Shown here one piece after another: positions 27,955 to 37,114 of a stretch of DNA of 64,000 nucleotides (positions are counted from its first letter, which is position 1; each line of letters begins with the position of its first letter). The stretch lies in the NCBI RefSeq assembly GCF_002135335.1, contig NZ_NEGC01000006.1, positions 1-64,000 of the forward strand. Direction: 5' to 3'. Position numbers and translations under genes: made by a program. A model generated the notes under the pieces. That model was not told the DNA's origin. It searched no databases and worked only from the letters and a program-made list of their open reading frames with translations. Source of the DNA: Acinetobacter sp. ANC 4470. Its GTDB lineage: Bacteria > Pseudomonadota > Gammaproteobacteria > Pseudomonadales > Moraxellaceae.

Positions 27955-28782
27955 TTAAAGATACAATTCTGCCTGCATATACAATTTTGCATAACCTGAA
28001 ATTTCAATACGCTCATTTTCAAGCACGACACAATGCAACTCGCCTCCGCGCTGTGAAGCTTGATACGCTAAGATTTCATTCTTAGCTAGTTTTTCAGCCC
28101 AAAGTGGTGCAATTGCGGTGTGAATTGAACCTGTGACTGGATCTTCATTAATACCATTTGCTGGGGCAAAATAACGAGAAATGCAATCATATTTTCCAGC
28201 TTGCGCAGTTAAAGCCAAATCAACGGATGTTCCTTGCGCGGTAATGGCTGTTCGAATTTTTCCCAACTGTTTTAATAATTCTAAATTTGGGGTTTCATCC
28301 AAAACATCTTGTGGATTTTCATATTCCACAATATAAGCTTGACTATTCAAATACACATTTTTAAATGGCTTGCTTAAAGCTTGATCGAGTATTTCAGGAT
28401 AGTCTGTGACTTTCTCTGCACGGCGAATTGGAAAATTCATTTTAATTTTGCCATCTTCTTCTTGGCTGACCACAAAAATGCCCAAATTTTTCACATGAAA
28501 TTGAATCATTTTGGCCGAGGTAAAATCTTTAAATAACACAAAACTACTGGCCAAAGTCGCATGTCCACAAAAATCGACTTCTGTTGTTGGGGTAAACCAA
28601 CGAATTTCATAATTTTCTGTATCAATGACTTTTACAAATGCCGTTTCAGACAAATTATTTTCCAAAGCCAAATTTTGCATCAATGCTTCATCTAACCATT
28701 GTTCGGTCACAATCACCGCTGCTGGATTGCCTTTAAATAACGCATTAGTAAAAGCATCGACCTGATACATTTTCATATTCAT
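27955..28782 (-). CDS. PhzF family isomerase/epimerase-like protein
   Basis: A 275-residue protein of the PhzF fold (two diaminopimelate-epimerase-like halves). Signatures are QVDAFTNALFKGNPAAV at the start with the catalytic glutamate in NNLSETAFV, IRWFTPTTEVDFCGHATLASSFVL, and NEDPVTGSIHTAIAPLW. PhzF in phenazine producers isomerises dihydro-hydroxyanthranilate; no phenazine genes are nearby, so this is a generic family member of unknown substrate. It is monocistronic. Confidence 0.86.
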   Translation of the reverse strand: MNMKMYQVDAFTNALFKGNPAAVIVTEQWLDEALMQNLALENNLSETAFVKVIDTENYEIRWFTPTTEVDFCGHATLASSFVLFKDFTSAKMIQFHVKNLGIFVVSQEEDGKIKMNFPIRRAEKVTDYPEILDQALSKPFKNVYLNSQAYIVEYENPQDVLDETPNLELLKQLGKIRTAITAQGTSVDLALTAQAGKYDCISRYFAPANGINEDPVTGSIHTAIAPLWAEKLAKNEILAYQASQRGGELHCVVLENERIEISGYAKLYMQAELYL

Positions 28783-28875
28783 TTAACTCACTTTATTTTC
28801 TCATCATTTTACGCAACTCATCACCTCAAAATAGTGACAGATTTTAAAAAATAATTGATACAGATCCTTTTTTAA

Positions 28876-28904
28876 TAAAAAAAGCCAATCACAATGTATC
28901 GGCT
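28876..28904 (-). terminator. Terminator of tcyP
   Basis: On the minus strand AGCCGAT...ATTGGCT (one G-T pair) is followed by seven T residues, 45 bases after the stop. Confidence 0.75.
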
Positions 28905-28948
28905 TTGCATAAATCCATTATATGGATAAGCTTATAAAAATTAATGAT

Positions 28949-30337
28949 TTAAATTTCTTTTAAATCAGCTGAATCTTGTTCAAATATTGCTTTGTTTGTT
29001 TGACCTAACAACTGACTCGTGACCATACCTGCCGTCATAGATCCATCCACATTCAATGCCGTACGCCCCATATCAATTAACGGTTCAATTGAAATCAGCA
29101 ATGCCACCAATGTGACGGGTAAACCAAGCATAGGCAACACAATCAGTGCCGCAAATGTTGCACCACCACCGACACCCGCAACGCCAACGGAACTTAAAGT
29201 CACCACACAAACTAAGGTAATCATCCAGATAGGATCAAAAGGATTAATCCCCACTGTTGGAGCAACCATCACCGCCAACATGGCAGGATATAAGCCTGCA
29301 CAACCATTTTGCCCAATCGTTGTCCCAAAAGATGCGGAGAAACTCGCTATCGACTCTGGTACACCTAGGCGTCTGGTTTGAGCTTCAATATTTAAAGGAA
29401 TACTTGCAGCACTTGAACGACTGGTAAATGCAAAGCTCAGCACTGGCCAAACCTTTTTAAAGAACTGAATCGGATTCACACCTGTAATCAATAGAATCAC
29501 AGCATGTACCGTAAACATAATGGCTAAGCCAACATAGGATGCAACTAAGAAACCGCCTAAATTGAGAATATCTGCCATTTTAGAACTAACCACGACTTTT
29601 GCCATCAGTGCAAAAACACCATAAGGTGTCAAGGTCATAATTAAACGCACCAACTTCATGACCCAAGCTTGTAGGACCTGTATCGCAGCCAGCACTTTTT
29701 GACCTTTTTCAGGATCGGTTTTAATTAGGTTTAAACCTGCCATCCCTAAAAGCACTGCAAAAATAACCACACTAATAATTGAGGTCGGATGAGCACCTGT
29801 CAGCTCAGCAAATGGATTACTCGGAATAAAGGATAAAAATAAATCAGGTATATTTAAACCCGATACTTTATCTGCATAGTCCGTTTGAATCGTATTGAGT
29901 CGCTCTGTTTCAGCAGTCCCTTGAACCAAGCCAATCGCACTTAATCCAAATAGATGTGTCACCAAAATACCTACTGAAGCCGCAATTGCCGTGGTAAACA
30001 AGAGCGTTCCAATGGTGAAGAAACTAATTTTCCCCAATGATCCTGCATCATGTAATCGAATGACTGCCCCCAAAATAGAGACGAAAACCAAAGGCATAAC
30101 GACCATTTGTAAAAGTTTTACATAACCATTACCAATCAAATTAAACCATTGAACAGTGTCCTTCAATACAGCAGAGTTTTCACCATAAATCAGGTGTAAA
30201 ACCAAACCAAAAGCGACACCTAAACACAAAGCCACTAAAACTTTTTTCGCCAAGCTCCAGTCTGTTTTTCGTGTTCGGGTTAATAAAAGCAATAAGACAA
30301 AAAATGCGATAACATTCAATATCAAGGGTATATTCAT
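28949..30337 (-). CDS. tcyP: L-cystine:cation symporter TcyP
   Basis: A 462-residue dicarboxylate/amino acid:cation symporter that closely resembles E. coli YdjN (TcyP) through most of its length: [73 protein letters not shown], and [19 protein letters not shown]. It has about eight membrane segments plus two re-entrant loops and imports cystine as a sulphur source. AAGGGAAG precedes the ATG. Regulation by CysB is common in relatives; I could not recognise a CysB site in the 386-bp upstream region. Confidence 0.93.
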   Translation of the reverse strand: MNIPLILNVIAFFVLLLLLTRTRKTDWSLAKKVLVALCLGVAFGLVLHLIYGENSAVLKDTVQWFNLIGNGYVKLLQMVVMPLVFVSILGAVIRLHDAGSLGKISFFTIGTLLFTTAIAASVGILVTHLFGLSAIGLVQGTAETERLNTIQTDYADKVSGLNIPDLFLSFIPSNPFAELTGAHPTSIISVVIFAVLLGMAGLNLIKTDPEKGQKVLAAIQVLQAWVMKLVRLIMTLTPYGVFALMAKVVVSSKMADILNLGGFLVASYVGLAIMFTVHAVILLITGVNPIQFFKKVWPVLSFAFTSRSSAASIPLNIEAQTRRLGVPESIASFSASFGTTIGQNGCAGLYPAMLAVMVAPTVGINPFDPIWMITLVCVVTLSSVGVAGVGGGATFAALIVLPMLGLPVTLVALLISIEPLIDMGRTALNVDGSMTAGMVTSQLLGQTNKAIFEQDSADLKEI

Positions 30338-30723
30338 ATTTCTTCCCTTAGGATAATCTGCCTCTATTATAAAGCAAAACTTAATGCTGCTTTTAACACC
30401 TTAATGTTCTTCGTACATTTATTCTTCTCAATGAATTAAAAATTCAGCTTTTATGATGACATCTATTGCCTATACAGAGAATCAAACCAATTATGCTGCA
30501 TCATGTATAACAATTAAAGCCATACGACTTTATACAGTTTGCATCGGATTATGAATGGACATCTTCAGTAGCCGAACTGAAATTTCACAGCTTTTATCCA
30601 GCTCTAAGCACGCTACTCAAACTGAGAAATTGGCTTAAATATTATGTTTTTGCACTCTACGACTAGAAAAAAATCGACTTTAGCGATAGCTTATTCATAT
30701 CTATCTTACGGGTCTCGTTTCTC
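30338..30723. other. 386-bp divergent intergenic region between tcyP and gloB
   Basis: It must hold the promoters of both divergent genes. I see no coding frame, terminator or strong palindrome; only a weak GTATA...TATAC arrangement near 30507-30537. Confidence 0.5.
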
Positions 30724-31455
30724 ATGACTTTTCAAATTCATATGATTGATGTCAAAAATCAACTGCAAAACTATATTTGGTTATTAGAACATCGACCAAG
30801 TAAGGAAGTTATTGTAGTTGACCCAACCGAGGCGCATTTAGTAGAAGCTTACTGTGCTGAAAATGAATTAAAATTGACTCAAATTTGGCTCACGCATTGG
30901 CATAAAGACCATACTGCTGGCGTACCTGAGCTTTTACTTAATCGTAATATTCCAGTTTATGGCCCACGTGAAGAATTAAGTAAGGTTCCTTTCATTACTC
31001 ATCCACTACAAGATCAAGCGCAAATTACATTCCATGATTTAGATATTGAAATCATTGCCGTACCCGGGCATACACTCGGTCATATTGTCTATTTTATTGA
31101 GGCTTTAGAGCTGGTTTTTTGCGGTGACACACTTTTCGCTATGGGATGTGGTCGTGTCTTTGAAGGCACATATGAGCAAATGTATCATTCGCTCAATCGT
31201 TTGGCTGCGCTACCTGCGCGCACAAAAGTTTACTGCACTCATGAATATACCCTTTCAAATGCAAAATTTGCACTACAAGTAGAACCAGACAATTTGGCTA
31301 TTCAGCAGCGCTTTGATGAGGTTGAAGCTAAGCGTATGCTTGGTCAATGCACACTCCCCAGTACGATTGAATTAGAACTAGAAACCAATCCATTTTTAAG
31401 AGTCGAAAGTGTTGAAGAGTTCCAATGCATAAGACAGCAAAAAGATAACTTTTAA
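30724..31455 (+). CDS. gloB: Hydroxyacylglutathione hydrolase (glyoxalase II)
   Basis: A 243-residue metallo-beta-lactamase-fold hydrolase that splits S-lactoylglutathione to lactate and glutathione in methylglyoxal detoxification. The metal motif THWHKDH is at residues 57-63, followed by VPGHTLGHIVYF, FCGDTLFAMGCGRVFEGTYEQM and CTHEYTLSN, the standard glyoxalase II series. Its length fits GloB. The ribosome site is weak. A hairpin about 70 bases after the stop may end the transcript. Confidence 0.92.
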   Translation: MTFQIHMIDVKNQLQNYIWLLEHRPSKEVIVVDPTEAHLVEAYCAENELKLTQIWLTHWHKDHTAGVPELLLNRNIPVYGPREELSKVPFITHPLQDQAQITFHDLDIEIIAVPGHTLGHIVYFIEALELVFCGDTLFAMGCGRVFEGTYEQMYHSLNRLAALPARTKVYCTHEYTLSNAKFALQVEPDNLAIQQRFDEVEAKRMLGQCTLPSTIELELETNPFLRVESVEEFQCIRQQKDNF

Positions 31456-32075
31456 TATTTGGTTTATAAAATTAGATGATAAGCACCTAGCTCAATTTGA
31501 ATCAGCAATCTTGATGTCACAGCATGACAGCAATAAGAATTAAATCTTGTTGCTGTATCTTTTTGAATTTGATTCAATACATTTTGTTCAATGATTTCTG
31601 TGATCATCTCATCACCTAACAAAGGTATAAGCATTAAGCCAGCGATATCCTGTTCAAAACTTCATTTAAGATAGTTTAAGTTGCATCTAAGCCATGCACA
31701 CAGCGACTCTATCAGGATAGTTTTTAGTACTTCTGCTGCAATTTAAAACAATGCTCAACTAAAGTCTGATAAAAACTTACTGAGTAGCGCTTTTAAAATT
31801 GTGTATAAATATTTCAAATTTTTAATAATACCTATATTCACAAATAAAATATTATAAATCAATAAAATACAACCAAACAAGCCAACTAAAAACACATTTT
31901 ACATTCAAACTTCTCTGCACATTTTAGCGACTATTTGCTCTATTTTTGTACAAAAAACCAACCAAATAATATTTTTATAAAAAACAGTACAAATCTCCCC
32001 TTTAAAAAAAACCACTTCATCCCTATTAATTATGAAGTGCATACAGGGTATTTAATATATACAAGGAGTTCTCTC
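31456..32075. other. 620-bp non-coding region downstream of gloB
   Basis: Mostly AT-rich. It contains a hairpin (31527-31538 with 31545-31556, 11 of 12 pairs, possible gloB terminator with a weak T tract) and a short minus-strand reading frame at 31464-31634, reported separately. From about 31800 to 32075 it holds AT-rich promoter-like DNA for the small gene at 32076. Confidence 0.5.
31464..31634 (-). pseudogene. Possible gene remnant (56 codons)
   Basis: A short minus-strand frame starts MLIPLLGDEMITEIIEQNVL and ends in LIL. The peptide looks protein-like (mixed hydrophobic and charged residues), and the frame stays open for seven codons upstream of the Met, to a TGA. No ribosome site is visible, and the upstream 200 bases carry stops in all frames. 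It could be the end of a decayed gene. I do not recognise the parent, and chance is not excluded. Confidence 0.2.
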
Positions 32076-32279
32076 GTGAAGAAAGTTGTTAAAGCAAAAA
32101 ATTTAATTGCATTTCGTATTTGGTTAGAAAAATTAGGCTATTCGGTAAAATCATTAACCGACAATCGCGGATTTACGTTTAGCTTTAAAAAAGAATATGG
32201 TCTTGTAACGTGTGACTTAGCGGGTAATTCACTTGCAATGCAACTGGGTGAAGAATTTGAGGACCACTTAAAAGCTTAA
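32076..32279 (+). CDS. Small protein of unknown function (GTG start)
   Basis: A 67-residue protein beginning VKKVVKAKNLIAFRIWLEKLG and ending GEEFEDHLKA. The frame is open much further upstream (to 31935), but AAGGAG at 32063-32068 lies seven bases before the GTG at 32076, which fixes the start; the upstream translation is AT-rich noise. A strong terminator follows. It predicts a small helix plus a beta hairpin. Family not recognised. Confidence 0.65.
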   Translation: MKKVVKAKNLIAFRIWLEKLGYSVKSLTDNRGFTFSFKKEYGLVTCDLAGNSLAMQLGEEFEDHLKA

Positions 32280-32334
32280 GGACTATTTCACTTTTAGATC
32301 GAGACAAAAAGAATAACGTATTGCAATATATTGA

Positions 32335-32356
32335 AAGCCCTGTTTAGGGCTTTTTA
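32335..32356 (+). terminator. Terminator of the small gene at 32076
   Basis: AAGCCC-TGTTTA-GGGCTT followed by TTT, 56 bases after the stop. Confidence 0.82.
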
Positions 32357-32418
32357 TTCAACTTTTCATTATATACAGACAATAAAAAAGCAAGGTTATT
32401 TACCTTGCTTCCATATGA

Positions 32419-32503
32419 TGGTGGGGACGGAGAGACTCGAACTCTCACACCTTGCGGCGCTGGAACCTAAATCCAGTGCGTCTACCAATTTCGCCACGTC
32501 CCC
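32419..32503 (-). tRNA. tRNA-Leu (anticodon TAG), copy 1
   Basis: An 85-nt cloverleaf including the encoded CCA. The acceptor stem is GGGGACG/CGTCCCC, the anticodon stem CTGGA/TCCAG encloses TTTAGGT (anticodon TAG, reading CUA and CUG-type leucine codons), a long class II variable arm is present, and the T loop is TTCGAGT. It is identical to the copy at 32649-32733 and is the last gene of a minus-strand Leu-Trp-Leu cluster. Confidence 0.95.
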
Positions 32504-32541
32504 ATCAGGGTACCAACTTATTTGTTGGATTTTAAAAAACT

Positions 32542-32615
32542 TGGCAGAGGATCAAGGACTCGAACCTTGACGAACGGTTTTGGAGACCGTCATGCTACCA
32601 TTACACCAATCCTCT
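32542..32615 (-). tRNA. tRNA-Trp (anticodon CCA)
   Basis: A 74-nt cloverleaf with encoded CCA. The acceptor stem is AGAGGAT/ATCCTCT, the anticodon stem ACGGT/ACCGT encloses CTCCAAA (anticodon CCA), the T stem CAAGG/CCTTG encloses TTCGAGT. A1-U72 and G73 agree with tryptophan identity elements. The D arm is short. It sits between two identical tRNA-Leu genes. Confidence 0.9.
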
Positions 32616-32621
32616 ATAGCC

Positions 32622-32647
32622 TTATTATCAAACAAGTTTGATAATAA
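32622..32647. repeat. Perfect palindrome between tRNA genes
   Basis: TTATTATCAAAC (32622-32633) and GTTTGATAATAA (32636-32647) are exact inverted copies two bases apart. It lies between tRNA-Leu copy 2 and tRNA-Trp and could guide processing of the precursor or be an old terminator. Confidence 0.65.
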
Positions 32648-32648
32648 T

Positions 32649-32733
32649 TGGTGGGGACGGAGAGACTCGAACTCTCACACCTTGCGGCGCTGGAACCTAA
32701 ATCCAGTGCGTCTACCAATTTCGCCACGTCCCC
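32649..32733 (-). tRNA. tRNA-Leu (anticodon TAG), copy 2
   Basis: Identical over its 85 bases to the copy at 32419-32503. It is the first gene of the minus-strand Leu-Trp-Leu cluster; the promoter would lie in the 107 bases before the kinase-like gene. Confidence 0.95.
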
Positions 32734-32840
32734 AATGGCTGTGTATATTATAGAGATCGATTCCTCATGACAAGACCTTTTTATGAAAAATCCATTTGTT
32801 TGTTTAAATAAAAAACAAAAATAGTTTTTCTGTATTTTTC

Positions 32841-33656
32841 TTAAACAATTTCAGTCATTAAGCACTGTTTTATACTGTAAATATTGGCAAATCTATATTC
32901 TTTTTGTTTAGCCAACATTCCGCTCAAAAGCTTTTTAAAGAGTAAAAAATGTTTTGGAAGTTCAACCGTTAACCTTTGGCAGTGTAAATAAGCCCACTCT
33001 TGATAATTTTTTGCAGTCAGGCGCTGCCCTGTAAGCCATTCATAAATAATGATGCCGAGTGCATAAATATCTGTTTGAACGGTTTTTGCTTCACCATGAA
33101 ACAGCTCAGGCGCCATATAACGTGGCGTTGCGGTTAAACTTTGCAATGCGATCTGTGAATTAATTTTTTGTACCTGTTCAAAATCAATCAAGCATACCCG
33201 CTGTTGCTCATGAACAAAATGCTCTCTTTTTAAATCAGCATGAATCCAACCCAATTGATGTAATTGATCAACAGCATCTAGTAACTGTAATAGTATTTTT
33301 TGGATCTCTTTAATTGACAGCCCCGAACAATCACGAAGCAACAAATCTGCATGTCTCACAATTAAGGCAGCTCTCCCCGACACTTGTTGCTCAGCCAAAA
33401 TGTTAACGTCAGGCATAATTTGAAAGGGTAATAAAAAATCTGCAAAGCTTTGTTGTTCTATACATTGTTGATAAAAAGCCAATTCATTTAAAAATCCAGC
33501 TTCATAATATTGATTCACATTAGGTGTTTGTATTTTCAACCAATAATGTTGCTGCTCATATTCAAATGTATATAAGGCACGCCCAAAAGTTAAACTTTTA
33601 GGCTTGGTCTTTAAAATTAGATTCGAGCGATGAATATCTTCAACATTAAACTGCAA
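32841..33656 (-). CDS. Protein kinase-like protein overlapping a patatin gene
   Basis: A 271-residue kinase-fold protein. Visible elements are a beta-3 lysine (Lys41 in YWLKIQ), a helix-C glutamate (Glu58), the catalytic loop HADLKREHF (139-147) with Asp141, the metal motif as DFE (158-160) instead of DFG, and an APE-like MAPE (181-184) with DIYALGIIIYEWLTG. His replaces the usual catalytic-loop Asn, as in WaaP-type sugar/lipid kinases, while the APE and DIYALG parts are Hanks-type. It is cytoplasmic. The start appears to be a TTG inside the last codons of the patatin gene (11-bp overlap), so translation is probably coupled. Confidence 0.78.
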   Translation of the reverse strand: MQFNVEDIHRSNLILKTKPKSLTFGRALYTFEYEQQHYWLKIQTPNVNQYYEAGFLNELAFYQQCIEQQSFADFLLPFQIMPDVNILAEQQVSGRAALIVRHADLLLRDCSGLSIKEIQKILLQLLDAVDQLHQLGWIHADLKREHFVHEQQRVCLIDFEQVQKINSQIALQSLTATPRYMAPELFHGEAKTVQTDIYALGIIIYEWLTGQRLTAKNYQEWAYLHCQRLTVELPKHFLLFKKLLSGMLAKQKEYRFANIYSIKQCLMTEIV

Positions 33657-35157
33657 TAAATTCTGCGGCTTTTTGCTCTGGATATTGTTGATAATTTAAA
33701 AGCTCCAAACAATGCTGAATGGTTTTACCTATGCGGGCATGCGTTTCAATGGATGACATTTTAGGCCATGTCGCCTGCTCACCCTCACGCTGTAATAATT
33801 TAAATAAATATGGCCGTGGGTTTTGCAACATATAAGTATAGTGTCGCGAACTATAATTACCCACAATATTCAAATCACCATAATAGCCTTGATCCACCAC
33901 GCCATAGCCATGATCGAGCAAGCGTCGTATTGGTGGAATTCTTCCAACTCGACCACGCGCAAAGTCCATAATTCCTTTGGTAATGACCTTCCCCTGACGG
34001 CGAATAATCCGTTCTGGCCAACTTAACATATCTTTGCGATAGCGCTCTGCATCACTTTGCATAAACGGCACAATATGTGGATTCACCTGACTGGCAATGG
34101 TGTAATTTAAATTATACAAGCGTGCCATTTTCTCTTGAGGAAAATCACTGCGTACACTGCCATCTACCCAACGCGTGGATGCCATATATGGCGTTAATTC
34201 GCCATCGTAGCGTTTACTGGTGAGTCTAACTGGCGGAAATAATATCGGGACTGCACAGGAAGCTAAAACCGCACTCCAGACCAACAAATCTGGTGATGTA
34301 TAGGCATTCATAATTCGCGCTTCTTGTGAAGCATCATAAGGTGCTACAGCCACATTGATATGCAAGCCAGAAATTTTAAATGCTTCCTCAAAGGTAATAT
34401 CACCTAAATTTTCCACAAGGAATTTCTTTAGGTATTTCACATCGGCAAGACCACCATTACCTTTTAAAAGTTCACTAAATTTACGAAAATGAAAAGCTTC
34501 ACTAAAAAAATTTTCACCATTTAGACGGGCAGAAACTTCTGAAGGTTTTGAAGTCCCTAGCATTGCCGTCATAATAGCCCCTGCACTTGAGCCCGATAAT
34601 ACCTTGGGCATTAAATCTTGCTCAAGCAAAGCCTTACATACGCCAGTATGGAACAAACCTAAGGTTGCTCCTCCTGAGAACATCAAGGCAGGTTGCCCAT
34701 ATGCTTTTTTACAATGCTGAAAAAAATCAATTTTTTCTGACGTTGACAAACACTGACAAGCACTTGAAGCAATATAAGCCAGACTTTCACTGACTTCTTC
34801 CACATAATCTTCAATAATTTTTTTAGTTCCCATATATGTCGCAGTAAACAACATGGGATGAGCAATATTCGCGATATCATAGGTTAAACCTTCACGTAAT
34901 ATATACATGAGATCACGGGTACGTTTTTGGCAACGATAGCGTTTTAATAAACTTAAGCGATGAGCAATAATTTCAGCATCAAAATAAGGTGAACAATTAT
35001 CAAGCTTCCACTCTTGAGCGCCAGATTCTTCATCTATTTTTAGCGCAATACTTTTCCATTCTTCATATGATTCAACTGTTCCAAGCTGGCTTTTTAATTT
35101 TTTGATTCGATACGCTTGATGTGGATTAATATCTTGGGTGAAATCTTTAAATAACAT
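33646..35157 (-). CDS. Patatin-like phospholipase with DUF3336 N-terminal region
   Basis: A 503-residue protein. The first 140 residues are the helical DUF3336 region. The patatin domain starts PALMFSGGATLGLFHTGV (oxyanion loop), followed by the lipase motif GSSAG (189-193, nucleophile Ser191) and the dyad aspartate in RWVDGSVRSDFP. Patatins hydrolyse acyl chains from phospholipids or triacylglycerol; the DUF3336 combination is seen in eukaryotic TAG lipases and bacterial relatives. GAGGGATAGG precedes the ATG. It is the first gene of a two-gene unit with the kinase-like gene. Confidence 0.9.
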   Translation of the reverse strand: MLFKDFTQDINPHQAYRIKKLKSQLGTVESYEEWKSIALKIDEESGAQEWKLDNCSPYFDAEIIAHRLSLLKRYRCQKRTRDLMYILREGLTYDIANIAHPMLFTATYMGTKKIIEDYVEEVSESLAYIASSACQCLSTSEKIDFFQHCKKAYGQPALMFSGGATLGLFHTGVCKALLEQDLMPKVLSGSSAGAIMTAMLGTSKPSEVSARLNGENFFSEAFHFRKFSELLKGNGGLADVKYLKKFLVENLGDITFEEAFKISGLHINVAVAPYDASQEARIMNAYTSPDLLVWSAVLASCAVPILFPPVRLTSKRYDGELTPYMASTRWVDGSVRSDFPQEKMARLYNLNYTIASQVNPHIVPFMQSDAERYRKDMLSWPERIIRRQGKVITKGIMDFARGRVGRIPPIRRLLDHGYGVVDQGYYGDLNIVGNYSSRHYTYMLQNPRPYLFKLLQREGEQATWPKMSSIETHARIGKTIQHCLELLNYQQYPEQKAAEFIAV

Positions 35158-35345
35158 ACCTATCCCTCAAACACTTTCATTTTTATTCACTATCCATGAT
35201 AGGGCATCAAGCATTACATTGACAGAAAACTCAATGGATTATCATGACAATAAGTGCCTATTCCATTGGCAAATCACAACTAATTGATATACAGTTCTTA
35301 AGCAAAACTATCTTTTTATCTTTCAAACGTACAAGCTGAACAATC

Positions 35346-36218
35346 ATGGCAACAATTGATTTACCTGACCATATACTACAAGCTCTTTCTGCTGTACTCC
35401 AACAACTACAGCAGAATTTACCAGAACTGAAACAAGACACTGACTTTTCAGCATCTGCTTATAAATGGCAAGACAAACAATTGAAAGCCATTCAACAACC
35501 GAAGAAAATTTATTTAGATGATTTAAAAGGTATTGAAAAGCAAAAAGAAAAAGTAATCCAAAATACGTTACAATTTTTAAACGGCTTTCCTGCCAATGAT
35601 GTTCTACTTACAGGCTCACGTGGTACAGGAAAATCATCGATTGTTCGTGCTTTACTGACCCAATATGAGTCTGAAGGTTTACGTTTAATTGAAATAGAAC
35701 GTGATGATTTGTCTGATTTACCTGAAATTCAAAAACTGATTGCAGATCGTCCTGAAAAATTTATTGTCTATTGTGATGACTTGGCTTTTAACGCAGAAGA
35801 TGAAAATTATCGCAGTTTAAAAAGTGTGCTAGATGGCTCCTTACAGTCAGGCTCAAGCAATTTCATCATTTATGCAACCAGTAACCGTCGTCATTTATTA
35901 CCTGAATTTATGCACGAAAATACGCCTGTTACGCGTGTCGATGTTCCGCAATATACAGAGCTACATCCTCAAGAAGCAATTGAAGAAAAAATTTCATTGT
36001 CAGACCGTTTTGGTTTGTGGCTATCCTTTTATCCTATGGATCAAAATTTATATTTAGAGATTGTAGAAAGCTATCTCGCAAAAAATAATATTGCGTTAAC
36101 CGAGGATATTCGCGCTGAAGCTTTAAGATGGAGTCAAGGTCGCGGTCAGCGCTCTGGACGTGCTGCGTATCAGTTTTCTAAACATTGGATTGGCTCGCAA
36201 CGATTAGTAGCCTTTTAA
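35346..36218 (+). CDS. DUF815 family AAA ATPase
   Basis: A 290-residue ATPase with Walker A GSRGTGKSS, Walker B-like FIVYCDDLAF and a sensor region NFIIYATSNRRHLLPE, the DUF815 pattern. The N-terminal 90 residues are helical and acidic; the C-terminal lid ends SQGRGQRSGRAAYQFSKHWIG. Members are poorly characterised single-domain AAA proteins. It is divergent from the patatin-kinase unit with 188 bp between starts. Confidence 0.87.
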   Translation: MATIDLPDHILQALSAVLQQLQQNLPELKQDTDFSASAYKWQDKQLKAIQQPKKIYLDDLKGIEKQKEKVIQNTLQFLNGFPANDVLLTGSRGTGKSSIVRALLTQYESEGLRLIEIERDDLSDLPEIQKLIADRPEKFIVYCDDLAFNAEDENYRSLKSVLDGSLQSGSSNFIIYATSNRRHLLPEFMHENTPVTRVDVPQYTELHPQEAIEEKISLSDRFGLWLSFYPMDQNLYLEIVESYLAKNNIALTEDIRAEALRWSQGRGQRSGRAAYQFSKHWIGSQRLVAF

Positions 36219-36482
36219 TTTCGCATGATTTCTGAAATAATGATCTAAAATCAAATATACAATCATTTTTAGATTGTTGTTTCAGTGTTCCTATTTGCAA
36301 AAATTCTAGATTTTTTATTGTTTAATTTTTTCTCTCTCAAAACATTGAATCCTTTTATTTGAGCGATATAAACCGCTATATATATTGCAATTTTGACATA
36401 TCACAATGCTTTAAACTTTAGCTAACCTCTTTATGAATAGTGTTCATTATTCAGAGCAATCACACATTTTAAGGAATACCCC

Positions 36483-37049
36483 ATGACCGATAATGAACAA
36501 GTTTCATTAACGCCTAAGTCTGATGCCAAACCATTTTCACGCAGCTTTGACTTTTCACTCGACTTTGAAAAAATTAATTTTAGAAAGCGTCCAACTTTAT
36601 ATCGCATTGGTCGTGGTGAAGAAGGTGTTTTATTGGTTGAACCATATAAATCTGAAATTTTACCCTTTTGGCAATTTGAAGATGAAGCACAAGCCACTGA
36701 AAGTAGTACAAAAATCTTTGCATTATTCTTAGATTATTTAGAGAAAAATGATTTTGTTGGCGCAGACATGGCAAGAAAGTTTTTGCTAATGGGTTATACG
36801 CGTGCGCGTCGTTATGCAAATCATAAAAAAGGCACGTTTAAAACCAGCCGAAAACAGAAAGGTGCGACACCCAAAGTTAAAGTATTACTCAATGATGCTG
36901 TTACAACTGAAAAACATCCACGTAACCATGCGGATGAAGTCAAAGCGACTGTGGCGAAAATTTTTAAAGATAAAAGTGATCAAGCAAAATTAAATCCAAA
37001 ATATATTGAGCTTAAAGAACAATTCAATGCGTTGATCCGTCAAGACTAA
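36483..37049 (+). CDS. Probable DUF4385 family protein
   Basis: A 188-residue soluble protein. The conserved-looking core RKRPTLYRIGRGEEGVLLVEPYKSEILPFW and FVGADMARKFLLMGYTRARRYANHK fits my recollection of DUF4385. The C-terminal 70 residues are Lys-rich and charged, suggesting nucleic-acid contact. Function is unknown. AAGGA precedes the ATG, and a 12-bp terminator hairpin follows. The 264 bp between it and the DUF815 gene are AT-rich without features. Confidence 0.65.
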   Translation: MTDNEQVSLTPKSDAKPFSRSFDFSLDFEKINFRKRPTLYRIGRGEEGVLLVEPYKSEILPFWQFEDEAQATESSTKIFALFLDYLEKNDFVGADMARKFLLMGYTRARRYANHKKGTFKTSRKQKGATPKVKVLLNDAVTTEKHPRNHADEVKATVAKIFKDKSDQAKLNPKYIELKEQFNALIRQD

Positions 37050-37076
37050 TTAAAGCATTCACTAAGCTCATTATTT

Positions 37077-37114
37077 AAAAAGAGTAATTTCTTATTTAGA
37101 AATTACTCTTTTTT
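37077..37114 (+). terminator. Terminator of the DUF4385-like gene
   Basis: AGAGTAATTTCT (37081-37092) pairs perfectly with AGAAATTACTCT (37098-37109) with flanking A and T tracts, so it could work in both directions. Confidence 0.9.

Noticed and set aside
31935..32075. Upstream extension of the small gene at 32076, giving 114 residues.
   Set aside because: The extension is AT-rich, unlike coding sequence, and a clear AAGGAG seven bases before the GTG fixes the shorter form.
32331..32570. A 79-codon plus-strand frame containing GTERLELSHLAALEP.
   Set aside because: It is the antisense translation of the tRNA-Leu and tRNA-Trp genes, a well-known type of false gene.
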